20,779 bases of DNA from Berkiella_A sp964633725 (lineage in GTDB: Bacteria > Pseudomonadota > Gammaproteobacteria > Berkiellales > Berkiellaceae). Numbering within the stretch: the first letter of the stretch is position 1; every line of letters begins with the position of its first letter. Both the position numbers and the translations under genes were made by a program. Under the pieces are notes generated by a model. The model saw only the letters and a list, made by a program, of their open reading frames with translations, was not told the DNA's origin and did not search any database. Below are positions 8,393-17,535 of the stretch, piece after piece. Location of the stretch: positions 1 to 20,779 of the forward strand of contig CAZWHY010000050.1 of the NCBI GenBank assembly GCA_964633725.1, given 5' to 3'.

Positions 8393-9328
8393 ATGGCAGC
8401 AGAGCTAGAAACCAAAGAAGCCCAAGAGACGTTAATAACCATTCGAGATATGATTCGATGGGCTGTTTCGCAATTTAATAAAGAAAATTTAGTATATGGG
8501 CATGGTACAGACAACTCTTGGGATGAGGCCGTGAATCTTATTTTGTCTTCTGTGCATTTGCCTCCCGACATTGATGTGAATGTGTTGGATGCGAACTTAA
8601 TACCATCTGAAAGAAGTGAAATAGTCAAAAGAATAGACAGACGTGTTAAAGAACGGGTGCCTGTTGCCTATTTAGTCAAAGAATCTTGGTTCTGTGGCTT
8701 AAACTTCTTTGTGGACGAAAGAGTGTTGATCCCACGTTCGCCCATATCAGAGCTGATTGAAGATGAATTTAGCCCCTGGGTCGAAGAAGGTGAAGTGGGT
8801 CGTATTTTGGATATTGGTACAGGCTCTGGTTGTATTGCGATTGGTTGTGCGTTTACCTTTCCAAGTGCCAAAGTCGATGCGGTAGATATTAACCCCAAAG
8901 CGATTGAAGTGGCCAATATTAACGTGGCACGATTTGGTTTAGAAGATTGTGTTGAAGTGATTCAGTCTGATTTGTTTGAAGGCTTAGAAGGACGTGAATA
9001 CGATATCATTGTTTCAAACCCGCCTTATGTGAGTATGGAAGAGTATAAAACACTGCCTTCTGAATATTTAGCAGAACCAGAAGGCGCTTTAGTGGGCAAA
9101 GAAGATGGCCTAGAAGTCGTACGACGTATATTGCTTGAAGCGGAAAAACACTTGGTACCAGGCGGTATTTTAGTGGTAGAAGTAGGCTATAGTCAGGATA
9201 TTGTTGAAACACAATTTCCAGAGATACCATTTACCTGGCTGCAATTTGAAAACGGCGGCGAAGGTGTATTCTTATTGACAAAAGATGAGCTAAATGAGTT
9301 TCGTGCACAGATTGAAAAAATAGCATAA
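8393..9328 (+). CDS. prmB: 50S ribosomal protein L3 glutamine methyltransferase
   Basis: A 311-residue S-adenosylmethionine-dependent methyltransferase predicted to N5-methylate a glutamine of ribosomal protein L3 during large-subunit assembly in the cytoplasm. An N-terminal helical substrate-recognition domain (1-110) precedes the Rossmann-type domain. The SAM-binding motif is ILDIGTGSGC (138-147) and the catalytic NPPY is at 209-212. The region after NPPY (PSEYLAEPEGALVGKEDGLE) and the ending (FTWLQFENGGEGVFLLTK) match PrmB rather than its relative PrmC, which methylates release factors. Length is normal. AAGGTG (8383-8388) supports the ATG. It is the first gene of a closely spaced run; aroC begins 3 bases after its stop. 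Confidence 0.93.
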   Translation: MAAELETKEAQETLITIRDMIRWAVSQFNKENLVYGHGTDNSWDEAVNLILSSVHLPPDIDVNVLDANLIPSERSEIVKRIDRRVKERVPVAYLVKESWFCGLNFFVDERVLIPRSPISELIEDEFSPWVEEGEVGRILDIGTGSGCIAIGCAFTFPSAKVDAVDINPKAIEVANINVARFGLEDCVEVIQSDLFEGLEGREYDIIVSNPPYVSMEEYKTLPSEYLAEPEGALVGKEDGLEVVRRILLEAEKHLVPGGILVVEVGYSQDIVETQFPEIPFTWLQFENGGEGVFLLTKDELNEFRAQIEKIA

Positions 9329-9331
9329 GCG

Positions 9332-10423
9332 ATGGCAGGCAATTCATTTGGTCAGAATTTTTGTGTCACAACTTTTGGGGAAAGCCATGGCGTTGCTTTA
9401 GGCTGTATCGTAGATGGTTGCCCAGCTGGATTAGAATTAAACGAGCAAGATATCCAGGTAGACTTGGATAGAAGACGGCCAGGGCAATCTCGATATACAA
9501 CTCAAAGACGTGAGCCTGACAAAATAGAAATTTTATCAGGGGTTTTTGAAGGTAAAACCACAGGCGCCCCTATCGCTTTGATGATTAAAAATCAAGATCA
9601 GCGCTCAAAAGATTATCAAAAAATAAAAGATGTTTTTAGGCCAGGCCATGGTGATTATACCTATTTTAAAAAATATGGTTTTCGCGACTGGCGTGGCGGA
9701 GGACGTCAATCTGCAAGAGAAACCGTCGCACGTGTTGCGGCAGGTGCGATTGCCAAAAAATTTTTAGCCAATCACAATATCGAAATTTTAGGATTTGTTT
9801 CCCAAATAGGTAATATTGCCGCTGATTTGGCAGATTATGATATGGCTGAAATCAGGCAAAATAACTTTTTCTGTCCAGACAAAAATACTGTGCCATTGTG
9901 GGAACAATATATTCAGGATTTACTAAAACAGGGCGATTCTATTGGAGCCAAAGTTCAGGTGCAAGCAAAAGGCGTACCGGTTGGCTTGGGTGAGCCTGTT
10001 TTTGAACGACTTGACGCTAATTTAGCACATGCATTGATGAGTATTAATGCGGCAAAAGCCGTGGAAATAGGAGATGGCATTCAGGTCGTTACTCAAAAAG
10101 GCTCTGAGCATCGAGATGAAATGGTGAATCCTCAAGCCACGAATAATATGAATAATCCTCATTTTTTATCTAACCACGCAGGAGGTATTTTAGCCGGTAT
10201 TTCCAGCGGACAAGATATTGTTGCATCAGTGTCTTTTAAACCCGCATCTAGCATTCGCATTCCAGGAAAATCTTTGAATGAGGCAGGCGAGGCTGTTGAT
10301 GTGGTCACCACAGGTCGACACGATCCCTGTGTGGGCATTCGGGCTGTACCTATTTGTGAAGCCATGATGGCTATTGTATTGATGAATCATTGGTTGATTT
10401 GTTATGGCAATCAACCCATTTAA
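9332..10423 (+). CDS. aroC: Chorismate synthase
   Basis: A 363-residue FMN-dependent lyase that converts 5-enolpyruvylshikimate-3-phosphate to chorismate, the last common step to aromatic amino acids, folate and quinones. Family signatures are all present: FGESHG at 15-20 with the catalytic histidine, LDRRRPGQSR (45-54), the second histidine in FRPGHGDYTY (106), GGGRQSARETVARVAAG (122-138), and TTGRHDPC near the C-terminus. Length is typical. The start lies 3 bases after the prmB stop with only a weak ribosome binding site, which suggests translational coupling. The prmB-aroC pairing is common in gammaproteobacteria. Confidence 0.97.
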   Translation: MAGNSFGQNFCVTTFGESHGVALGCIVDGCPAGLELNEQDIQVDLDRRRPGQSRYTTQRREPDKIEILSGVFEGKTTGAPIALMIKNQDQRSKDYQKIKDVFRPGHGDYTYFKKYGFRDWRGGGRQSARETVARVAAGAIAKKFLANHNIEILGFVSQIGNIAADLADYDMAEIRQNNFFCPDKNTVPLWEQYIQDLLKQGDSIGAKVQVQAKGVPVGLGEPVFERLDANLAHALMSINAAKAVEIGDGIQVVTQKGSEHRDEMVNPQATNNMNNPHFLSNHAGGILAGISSGQDIVASVSFKPASSIRIPGKSLNEAGEAVDVVTTGRHDPCVGIRAVPICEAMMAIVLMNHWLICYGNQPI

Positions 10424-10451
10424 TTAAATTATAAATAAAGGTGATAATCTA

Positions 10452-10649
10452 TTGGATATGCTCATTCAGATCTCTGTTTCGATATTATGTTTATTTATCG
10501 TTTGGAGAATTTACAAAGTCATTAAAACAAATCCAGAGCTACTTTCCAAAGAAAACTTATCCAAAAGTTTTTCCACGGTGGGTGTATTAGCGCTTATTTT
10601 AATAGGCGGTGTTGTGTTGATGGTGATGTTGGTCAAAGCGTCGAGTTAA
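10452..10649 (+). CDS. Small two-helix membrane protein
   Basis: An unrecognised 65-residue protein with two hydrophobic helices (about 3-21 and 40-61) separated by a short polar loop (KTNPELLSKENLSK). The AAGGTG at 10438-10443 is about 8 bases from TTG 10452 but about 14 from the next in-frame ATG (10458), so TTG is the more likely start. It fits between aroC (28 bases upstream) and leuC (31 bases downstream), in the same direction, and is therefore probably expressed with the biosynthetic run. No functional motif is seen. Position suggests an inner-membrane accessory protein; a link to leucine or aromatic synthesis is not implied. Confidence 0.65.
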   Translation: MDMLIQISVSILCLFIVWRIYKVIKTNPELLSKENLSKSFSTVGVLALILIGGVVLMVMLVKASS

Positions 10650-10680
10650 TTTACCATAAAATGATAAAGGGGAAGTTAAG

Positions 10681-12093
10681 ATGTCTTTAACATTATACGA
10701 TAAATTATGGAATACACATGTTGTAACGAGTTTAGAAAACGGCTTGGATTTACTGTATATCGATAGACAGTTACTACATGAAGTCACATCTCCTCAGGCA
10801 TTTGAAGGCTTAGCACAACAAAAAAGACTTATTTGGCGCAGCTCCGCCAACCTGGCTGTACCAGATCATAATGTACCGACAATCAATCGACATGATATTC
10901 AAGATCCAATTGCGAAACTACAGATTCAGACTTTAGATCAAAATTGTGAATCTTGGGGGATTCCAGAATTTCGGTTAGATGATATCAGGCAAGGTATTGT
11001 ACACATTGTGGGTCCAGAACAAGGGGCGACTTTGCCAGGTATGACTATTGTGTGTGGGGATTCTCATACCTCGACGCATGGCGCTTTTGCGACCATTGCA
11101 ATGGGCATAGGCACGTCTGATGTAGAGCATGTACTGGTGACCCAATGTTTAATTCAGCGTAAAATGAAAAATATGCGAGTACAATTTAATGGCACACTCG
11201 CGCCATATGTCTCGGCAAAAGATATGGTTTTAGCGCTCATAGGCCAGATTGGTACCGCCGGGGGTACGGGCTATACTATTGAATACACTGGAGAATTGAT
11301 TTCGCAGTTGTCGATGGAAGCGCGAATGACGATTTGTAATATGACGATTGAAGCGGGCGCACGTTGTGGTTTGATTGCAGTTGATCAAACCACAATTGAT
11401 TATGTCAAAAATAAACCTTTTGCACCCAAGGGCAAAGAATGGGATAAAGCCTGTGAGTATTGGAAAAGCTTGCATTCAGACAATGATGCGCAATTTGATT
11501 TGAATATTGTCATAGATGTTTCTGATTTGAAGCCACAAGTGACCTGGGGCACCTCTCCTGAAATGGTGGTATCGGTAAAAGATAAAATACCCAATCCTAA
11601 ATTAATATCTGACCCAGGTAAACGCAGACAATATCAAAATGCATTAGATTATATGGGATTGCAAGCGGATATGGCTATTGAATCTATTTATTTAGATAAA
11701 ATATTTATTGGTTCTTGCACCAATGCACGGATTGAGGACTTACGGATTGCCGCCAAAATTGTGCAAGGACGGACATTGGCCAAAAATATAAAACAAGCTA
11801 TAGTCGTGCCAGGCTCAGGATTAATCAAGCAACAAGCAGAAGCAGAAGGCTTAGATGAAATATTTAAAACAGCTGGGCTTGAATGGCGTGAACCTGGTTG
11901 CTCTATGTGTTTGGGAATGAACCCGGATCAATTATCCCCACAAGAAAGGTGCACGGCCACATCGAATCGTAATTTTGAAGGGCGTCAAGGCTATTTAGGT
12001 CGCACACACTTGGTGAGTCCTGCAATGGCCGCGGCGGCTGCGATTGCAGGACACTTTGTGGATGTTTCTGATAATTTTGTAGAGGGCGTTTGA
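10681..12093 (+). CDS. leuC: 3-isopropylmalate dehydratase large subunit
   Basis: A 470-residue aconitase-family subunit that with LeuD isomerises 2-isopropylmalate to 3-isopropylmalate in leucine synthesis. The three cysteines that hold the [4Fe-4S] cluster are visible: C346 in IGSCTNAR and C407 and C410 in PGCSMCLGMNPD. CGDSHTSTHGAF (125-136) and RSSANLAVPDHNVPT near the N-terminus are family signatures. Length is close to that of enterobacterial LeuC. A good ribosome binding site (AGGGGAAG) precedes the ATG. The leuD start lies one base after the stop. Confidence 0.97.
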   Translation: MSLTLYDKLWNTHVVTSLENGLDLLYIDRQLLHEVTSPQAFEGLAQQKRLIWRSSANLAVPDHNVPTINRHDIQDPIAKLQIQTLDQNCESWGIPEFRLDDIRQGIVHIVGPEQGATLPGMTIVCGDSHTSTHGAFATIAMGIGTSDVEHVLVTQCLIQRKMKNMRVQFNGTLAPYVSAKDMVLALIGQIGTAGGTGYTIEYTGELISQLSMEARMTICNMTIEAGARCGLIAVDQTTIDYVKNKPFAPKGKEWDKACEYWKSLHSDNDAQFDLNIVIDVSDLKPQVTWGTSPEMVVSVKDKIPNPKLISDPGKRRQYQNALDYMGLQADMAIESIYLDKIFIGSCTNARIEDLRIAAKIVQGRTLAKNIKQAIVVPGSGLIKQQAEAEGLDEIFKTAGLEWREPGCSMCLGMNPDQLSPQERCTATSNRNFEGRQGYLGRTHLVSPAMAAAAAIAGHFVDVSDNFVEGV

Positions 12094-12094
12094 T

Positions 12095-12742
12095 ATGAAA
12101 AAAGTTGGCAAAATTGAAGGCATAGTGGTGCCATTAAAGCACGCTAATATTGATACAGATATTATTATGCCTAAGCAGTTCCTAAAATCTATTCGAAAAA
12201 CGGGTTATGGGCAGCATATTTTTGATGCATGGCGTTATGAAGATCTGGGTGCGTTAGGGATGGACTGTACTAAGCGCCCACTCAAATCAGATTTCATTTT
12301 GAATCAGCCTGCTTACCGCTCAGCCAAAATTTTACTGACAGAGAAAAATTTTGGATGCGGCTCATCAAGAGAGCATGCAGTTTGGGGACTGGTAGAATAT
12401 GGCATAGAAGCGGTCATTGCCCCAAGTTTTGCAGAGATATTTTACAACAATGCGGTTAAAAATGGTTTATTGCCCGTTACTTTACCAGAATCAGCTGTAC
12501 AAACTTTATTGAAACTAAGTTTAGAACAGCCAGGTGTATCGTTGCAAATTGACTTGGCATCTCAATCAGTCAAGTTTACAGATTTAGTATTTGAATTCAC
12601 GATAGAACCAGCCGATAAAAATAAATTATTAGCAGGCTTAGATGATATCGCTTTGACTTTACAACATACCGATGAAATCAAATTATATGAAGCGATACGA
12701 AAAAAAGCAGAGCCTTGGATATTTGCAGATAATAAAATATAA
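12095..12742 (+). CDS. leuD: 3-isopropylmalate dehydratase small subunit
   Basis: A 215-residue small subunit of the LeuCD isomerase, carrying the swivelling domain that completes the active site. Signatures are HANIDTDIIMPKQFLK (16-31), NFGCGSSREHA (85-95) and APSFAEIFYNNAVKNGLLP (109-127). Length is normal for bacterial LeuD. It starts one base after leuC and depends on leuC translation or on a weak site within its end. leuB follows after 12 bases. Confidence 0.96.
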   Translation: MKKVGKIEGIVVPLKHANIDTDIIMPKQFLKSIRKTGYGQHIFDAWRYEDLGALGMDCTKRPLKSDFILNQPAYRSAKILLTEKNFGCGSSREHAVWGLVEYGIEAVIAPSFAEIFYNNAVKNGLLPVTLPESAVQTLLKLSLEQPGVSLQIDLASQSVKFTDLVFEFTIEPADKNKLLAGLDDIALTLQHTDEIKLYEAIRKKAEPWIFADNKI

Positions 12743-12754
12743 ATAGAGCATAAT

Positions 12755-13861
12755 ATGACAGCAAAAATACTTTTATTAGCGGGTGATGGTATTGGTCCTG
12801 AAATCATTCATGAGGCCAAATTGACTTTGCTCACCTTACAAGAAATATTCTCATTGTCTATAGAGATAGAAGAAGGCTTAGTGGGTGGTTGTGCGATAGA
12901 TCAAGCTGGAGAGCCATTGCCTCACGATACTTTAGCGTTGGCAAAAACAGCGGACGCTATATTATTAGGTGCAGTCGGAGGGCCAAAGTGGGACGAACTC
13001 AAACTTGATAAAAGACCCGAAAAAGGCTTATTACAACTTAGAAAACATTTTCAATTATTTGCCAATTTAAGACCCGCTATATTGAATGAAAATTTGACCA
13101 ATGCTTCTAGCCTGAAAAAGCACTTGGTAGAAGGTTTGGATATGCTGATTGTCAGAGAGTTGACAGGCGGTTTATATTTTGGTGAGCCCAGAGGCTTTGG
13201 CAGTGAGGGACATGTTGATTTTGCCTATAATACATTAAAATATTATGAGCCAGAGATAGAGCGTATTGCCAGAGTGGCATTTGAGTGTGCGCAAAAACGC
13301 AATAAAAAATTATGTTCCGTTGATAAAGCCAATGTCTTAGAAGTGTCTCAATTTTGGCGACGTATTGTTGAAAAAGTGCATGCGGATTATTCGGATGTCA
13401 CACTATCACATATGTATGTTGATAACGCGGCTATGCAGCTGGTTCATGAGCCAAAGCAGTTTGATGTTATCGTGACAGAAAATATGTTTGGTGATATTTT
13501 ATCAGATTGTGCCGCCATGCTCACGGGCTCTATTGGTATGTTACCATCCGCTTCGTTAAATGAGAGTCAATTTGGTTTGTATGAGCCTGTACATGGTTCT
13601 GCGCCTGATATCGCAGGAAAAAACAAAGCAAACCCCATTGCGACGATATTATCACTAGGGATGTTATTACGGTATTCGCTAAAGCAGCCGGAAGCAGCTG
13701 ATTTGATTGATAAGGCTGTTTCAGATGTGTTGGCCAAAGGTTATCGTACAGTGGATTTGTATGAAGACAATATGGAAATACTAGGCACCAAGGAAATGGG
13801 AGAGGTGATTAGAAAATCAATATGTTCTATTAGTAAAAGTAGTAAAAGTGAGGCTTTATGA
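12755..13861 (+). CDS. leuB: 3-isopropylmalate dehydrogenase
   Basis: A 368-residue NAD-dependent oxidative decarboxylase that turns 3-isopropylmalate into 2-oxoisocaproate, the precursor of leucine. Motifs are GDGIGPEI (10-17), RELTGGLYFGEPRG (134-147), the catalytic lysine region DKANVLEVS (K191), YVDNAAMQL (D223) and TENMFGDILSD (metal ligands D247 and D251). Length is typical. The last bases overlap the asd start (ATGA at 13858-13861), so the two are translationally coupled. leuA, which makes the substrate of LeuCD, is not in this cluster. Confidence 0.97.
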   Translation: MTAKILLLAGDGIGPEIIHEAKLTLLTLQEIFSLSIEIEEGLVGGCAIDQAGEPLPHDTLALAKTADAILLGAVGGPKWDELKLDKRPEKGLLQLRKHFQLFANLRPAILNENLTNASSLKKHLVEGLDMLIVRELTGGLYFGEPRGFGSEGHVDFAYNTLKYYEPEIERIARVAFECAQKRNKKLCSVDKANVLEVSQFWRRIVEKVHADYSDVTLSHMYVDNAAMQLVHEPKQFDVIVTENMFGDILSDCAAMLTGSIGMLPSASLNESQFGLYEPVHGSAPDIAGKNKANPIATILSLGMLLRYSLKQPEAADLIDKAVSDVLAKGYRTVDLYEDNMEILGTKEMGEVIRKSICSISKSSKSEAL

Positions 13862-14880
13862 GCAAGTTATTCAATGTCGCGATTGTCGGGGCAACAGGAG
13901 CGGTTGGGGAAGTTTTAACTGAGTTATTGGAATCGCGCAATTTTCCGATAGATAAATTATATTTATTGGCCAGCGCCAACTCTGTTGGTAAAGCCTATAC
14001 CTTTAAAGATAAATTGGTCAGAGTTAAGAACTTAGAGACATTTGATTTTTCTCAAGCACATATTGCATTTTTTTCTGCGGGGGGTAGTGTCTCAAAAGAA
14101 TTTGTACCTAAAGCGACAGCTAAAAACTGCATTGTGATTGATAATACCTCAGAATTTCGCTACGTTGATGATGTGCCTCTGATTATTCCTGAAGTCAATA
14201 GTCATAGATTGGGTGATTATAAAAAAACCAATATTATTGCGAATCCGAATTGTTCTACAATCCAAATGTTGGTGGCCTTACAGGCGATTCATAGAGCCGT
14301 TGGTATTACGCGAATCAATGTGGCAACCTATCAGGCGGTATCGGGTTCAGGGCAAAAGGCAATAAAAGAGTTGGCAGGCCAAACGATGGCTCTATTGGGC
14401 GGACAAGATATTAAAAAGGATGTTTATCCCATTCAGATCGCATTTAATGTGATTCCGCAAATTGATGAATTTCAAGACAATGGTTATACCAAAGAAGAGA
14501 TGAAAATGGTTTGGGAAACACAAAAAATATTAGAAGATAATAATATCAAAGTGAATCCAACAGCCGTGAGGGTGCCGGTATTTTACGGCCACAGTGAAGC
14601 TATTCATATTGAAACCCGACAAAAAATCACGGCCAAAGCCGCCAAAAAATTACTAAGCCAATCACCTGGTGTTACGTTAAAAGATGGACATGAAGCAGGT
14701 GCTTATCCATCCCCTGTGTTAGATGCTATCGGTAATGATGATGTGTTTGTGGGGCGAGTGAGAGAAGATATTTCCCATGAGAATGGCCTAAATCTTTGGG
14801 TGGTTTCTGACAATATCCGTAAAGGCGCAGCATTAAATAGCATTCAAATAGCTGAGAAAGTGGTAACAGATTACTTATAG
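13858..14880 (+). CDS. asd: Aspartate-semialdehyde dehydrogenase
   Basis: A 340-residue NADPH-dependent enzyme that reduces aspartyl phosphate to aspartate semialdehyde, feeding diaminopimelate/lysine, threonine and methionine. The nucleotide-binding loop is GATGAVGEVL (11-20). The catalytic cysteine is C132 in NPNCSTIQM and the histidine is H245 in YGHSEAIHIE. The length and the HSE motif place it with the Vibrio/Streptococcus-type enzyme rather than the longer E. coli form. The start overlaps the leuB stop by four bases. It probably ends the biosynthetic run; 53 bases separate it from fimV, without a visible terminator hairpin. Confidence 0.96.
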   Translation: MSKLFNVAIVGATGAVGEVLTELLESRNFPIDKLYLLASANSVGKAYTFKDKLVRVKNLETFDFSQAHIAFFSAGGSVSKEFVPKATAKNCIVIDNTSEFRYVDDVPLIIPEVNSHRLGDYKKTNIIANPNCSTIQMLVALQAIHRAVGITRINVATYQAVSGSGQKAIKELAGQTMALLGGQDIKKDVYPIQIAFNVIPQIDEFQDNGYTKEEMKMVWETQKILEDNNIKVNPTAVRVPVFYGHSEAIHIETRQKITAKAAKKLLSQSPGVTLKDGHEAGAYPSPVLDAIGNDDVFVGRVREDISHENGLNLWVVSDNIRKGAALNSIQIAEKVVTDYL

Positions 14881-14933
14881 CACTATTATACAAATAAGAT
14901 TATGGACAAACTTATAGTTGGCATGCTAACAAT

Positions 14934-17279
14934 ATGGGCTCGATGAAAAGACTTAAAAATATGAAACGGCTAAAATACCTAAGTGACATAGCAGTCGGTG
15001 TGGCTGTTATAGGCTTAGGGCTCTTGCCGGCAGCAGCTATGGCTCTTAGTGTAGGGCCTATACGCGTTATGTCTAACTTGAATCAATCACTGGTGGCAGA
15101 GATCTCTCTGCGTAATTTTGAAGATCTAGATGAAACACAAATCAAAATTGCATTGGCAGAGAACATATACTTTACCAAGGCAGGGGTTTACAAAGCATCT
15201 TGGTTGAACGACTTATATTTTAAAGTGGTCAAAAACCCAGATGATACAGGTTTTATACAGCTGCGCACAAAGAATCCGATAAAAGATCCAGTTGTCGATA
15301 TGCTCATCAATATCGCATGGCCTTCTGGAAAAATGATCCGGCAATATACAGTATTACTAGATCCAAGTGATGTGAGCAGTAGTCCCGTTGCAAATTCGCC
15401 TACTGATTTAAGTCGTCATTCTAAAAAATATGAGCAAGCGGTTACTCAGAATACAGGCGTATCTAGCCAAATAGGCTTTGGCCATCGTTATGGTCCTGTC
15501 AAATCTCAAGATAGCTTGTGGCAAATAGCACATAAAATGGTAGCAAACTCTCCTTATACTGCGGCTCAAGGTATATTGGCGATATATGAAAAAAATGTTG
15601 ATGCATTTTATCAGAAAAATATGAATAAGCTCAAAGAAGGGGCAATTTTATATTTGCCAGAATCTTTTGAAGTGGCTCAAATTACAGCCAGTGAAGCCGG
15701 CGACAAAATTGCAGCATCCCCTCAAATTGCCGTGTCTCAGGCACGGAAAATATCAGCGCAAGATACGCAAACCAACCATGCCGCCACAACTGTGGCGATG
15801 CAGCCATTGCGAGATAGCAAGCCGTTAAAAATATTATCCCCTACTGATTCAAATGAGTTAGTAAAAAAAAAATCTTCCGATTTTTCTCAGCTAGAAGAAC
15901 TATCAGCTAAAAATACTCAAGCCATTCAGCAAAAACTTGCGCTATTAGAGGAGGCTCTGGACACTGCTCAGCGCAAAAATGAGCAGATGTTAGTGCAAAA
16001 TAGTGTATTAGAAGATAATAATAAAAAATTAGTCGATGCGATTCATAGTCAAAATAATGCATTGGATAATGCGAAAGAAAAAACAAATCAGAAAATAGAA
16101 CCAAACGCAATCGCGGCAGTAAAACCAGATGTCGTAAAACCAGATGTCGTAAAATCAGACACCGTAAAATCTAATCAAGTCGCTGCTGTAGAGCCGGCCT
16201 CTTCTATCCCCGTTGTGCCCGTTACGCCAATCAGTATAAATCCTGATTCTCAGTCTAGCAATTGGGTTTTATATCTTTTAATGATATTGGGTGCGGCGAG
16301 CGCCGGAGGGTATTGGTTCTGGCGCAAAAAGCAACTCGATGTCGCAATGAATCAAGAGCATCAGGCATATCCACCATTAGATGAGCATAAAGCAGAATCG
16401 CAAAAAACAGATGCTGGGATAGTAAACTATGGCTTAGACTTTGATATGGATGAGGCATTATCTGCAGTTGATATCCCAGAAGAAAATCAAGTTGCACCAG
16501 AATCTGTTGTTAGTAAGCAATTAAATGCAAAATTTGACTATGAAGGGGTCAAACAAAAATTCCAGGAAGATTTAGAAAAAGCAGAATTAATGATAGCGTA
16601 TGAAAAATATGATGATGCGGAAAAAATATTAGGTGATATTTTAGCCAAGGCTCCGAATCATTGGTTAGCGTTATTGCGCTTATTAGAGCTTTATGTTGTC
16701 ACTGAGAATAATCAGCAGTTTTATCACTGGCAACAAAACATATCAGATGAACTCGCAAGTATTGTACCTAACATTTGGTCGAAAATAAAATTTTTAGACG
16801 AAAAATTAGCACAAGATAGCTTGGTTGAAGATAATCATCATGCCGATAGCTCTGAATTTTGTGATGAAATTGAGTCTCAAGAAAATAATGAACAAGAAAA
16901 AAATGAAGAAGAATCAGAAAAACAGCCTTTAGAATTTGTCGTAGATAAAAATATAGAGTTAGCACCAGAGCCAGAATCAGAACCAGATTTAAACCTAGAG
17001 TTGGATTTAGAGTTAGATCTAGATCTAGAATCAATGCCAGAGCAAATACCAGAGTCAGTATCGGCTCCAAAACAAGTGATTGGTTTAGAACAGAATTTAT
17101 CAAGGCTAGAAAATTTAGCCGCATTAACAGAAAATAATAGTTCGATTGAACTAGCCAAAGCTTTTGTTTTAGCCGGCGAAACGAAATCAGCGAAAAACTT
17201 ATTGACTCATTTATTAGAGCAAACCTCTGAAGCAGACGAAAAGAGGGTTATAGAACAACTGCTAGTTGAGATTGATTAA
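14934..17279 (+). CDS. fimV: FimV/HubP-like polar organising protein
   Basis: A 781-residue membrane protein of the FimV/HubP family, which organises the cell pole and supports type IV pili and secretion systems in other gammaproteobacteria. A signal-type hydrophobic segment (about 16-37, PAAAMA before LSVGPIRV) leads into the FimV N-terminal domain (38-148). A LysM-like peptidoglycan-binding stretch follows (about 186-242), then a coiled coil (about 316-385), a Val/Lys/Pro/Asp repeat, one membrane helix (444-463), and a cytoplasmic part with TPR-like helices (about 540-620). After an acidic Glu/Asp/Leu-rich linker comes the conserved FimV C-terminal motif (IELAKAFVLAGETKSAKNLL). Possible starts are ATG 14934, 14943 and 14961; none has a clear ribosome binding site, so the exact N-terminus is uncertain by up to 9 residues. 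It follows asd, as in Pseudomonas and relatives. Confidence 0.9.
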   Translation: MGSMKRLKNMKRLKYLSDIAVGVAVIGLGLLPAAAMALSVGPIRVMSNLNQSLVAEISLRNFEDLDETQIKIALAENIYFTKAGVYKASWLNDLYFKVVKNPDDTGFIQLRTKNPIKDPVVDMLINIAWPSGKMIRQYTVLLDPSDVSSSPVANSPTDLSRHSKKYEQAVTQNTGVSSQIGFGHRYGPVKSQDSLWQIAHKMVANSPYTAAQGILAIYEKNVDAFYQKNMNKLKEGAILYLPESFEVAQITASEAGDKIAASPQIAVSQARKISAQDTQTNHAATTVAMQPLRDSKPLKILSPTDSNELVKKKSSDFSQLEELSAKNTQAIQQKLALLEEALDTAQRKNEQMLVQNSVLEDNNKKLVDAIHSQNNALDNAKEKTNQKIEPNAIAAVKPDVVKPDVVKSDTVKSNQVAAVEPASSIPVVPVTPISINPDSQSSNWVLYLLMILGAASAGGYWFWRKKQLDVAMNQEHQAYPPLDEHKAESQKTDAGIVNYGLDFDMDEALSAVDIPEENQVAPESVVSKQLNAKFDYEGVKQKFQEDLEKAELMIAYEKYDDAEKILGDILAKAPNHWLALLRLLELYVVTENNQQFYHWQQNISDELASIVPNIWSKIKFLDEKLAQDSLVEDNHHADSSEFCDEIESQENNEQEKNEEESEKQPLEFVVDKNIELAPEPESEPDLNLELDLELDLDLESMPEQIPESVSAPKQVIGLEQNLSRLENLAALTENNSSIELAKAFVLAGETKSAKNLLTHLLEQTSEADEKRVIEQLLVEID
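16119..16178 (+). repeat. 15-bp tandem repeat inside fimV
   Basis: Four consecutive 15-base units begin with GTAAAA. The first two are identical (encoding VKPDV) and the last two have diverged (VKSDT, VKSNQ). They sit in the periplasmic linker between the coiled coil and the membrane helix, a place where length can change without harming folded domains. Confidence 0.75.
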
Positions 17280-17510
17280 AATTTCACGCGGCTTGAGTTT
17301 CTATCACTATTTAAGTCTGAACCTGAACCTGAACTTGAGCCTGCGCCTGAGTTTTTCTGGGTGTTTTCTTCTAATGATTCAAGCGTACCCATTAAGTGTT
17401 CTTGTTGTATACGATACATTTCACTATCTTTTTTAAATGTCTTTTTTTGTTTTCTAAGATACAAGATATGATTTTGACGGAAGTATCATCGACATGAGCC
17501 AGGCGGGGGG
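17280..17510. other. Spacer between fimV and the IS remnant, no convincing gene
   Basis: A stretch of 231 bases with a short Glu/Pro-coding-like repeat (GAACCT repeats near 17319-17350). The minus strand has a 62-codon frame starting at TTG 17464, but it lacks a ribosome binding site, is low-complexity (Ser/Gly) and runs into the fimV stop. No terminator with a stable stem is visible after fimV. I see no RNA gene. Confidence 0.5.
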
Positions 17511-17526
17511 CAAGTTAAAAATGTCC
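17511..17526 (-). repeat. Left terminal inverted repeat of the IS remnant
   Basis: On the minus strand this reads GGACATTTTTAACTTG, differing at one base from the right-end copy at 18027. It is preceded on the plus strand by a run of six G. Confidence 0.65.
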
Positions 17527-17535
17527 GTATTGTTA

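Noticed and set aside
10650..10680. Leucine attenuator or T-box leader before leuC
   Set aside because: The spacer is only 31 bases, with no room for a leader peptide or antiterminator structure.
16768..17158. Two minus-strand frames opposite the fimV 3' part, Leu- and Ser-rich
   Set aside because: They mirror the acidic linker of FimV on the other strand; the fimV frame is well supported by its conserved domains.
17276..17464. Minus-strand 62-codon frame from TTG 17464 (Ser/Gly-rich tail)
   Set aside because: No ribosome binding site, no homology I can recognise, low complexity, and it runs into the fimV stop codon.
17280..17472. Open frame continuing past the fimV stop with a Glu/Pro-rich stretch (SEPEPELEPAPE)
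   Set aside because: The FimV C-terminal motif ends normally before the TAA at 17277-17279, and the continuation becomes Phe/Ser/Cys-rich without any domain. Chance openness is likelier than readthrough.
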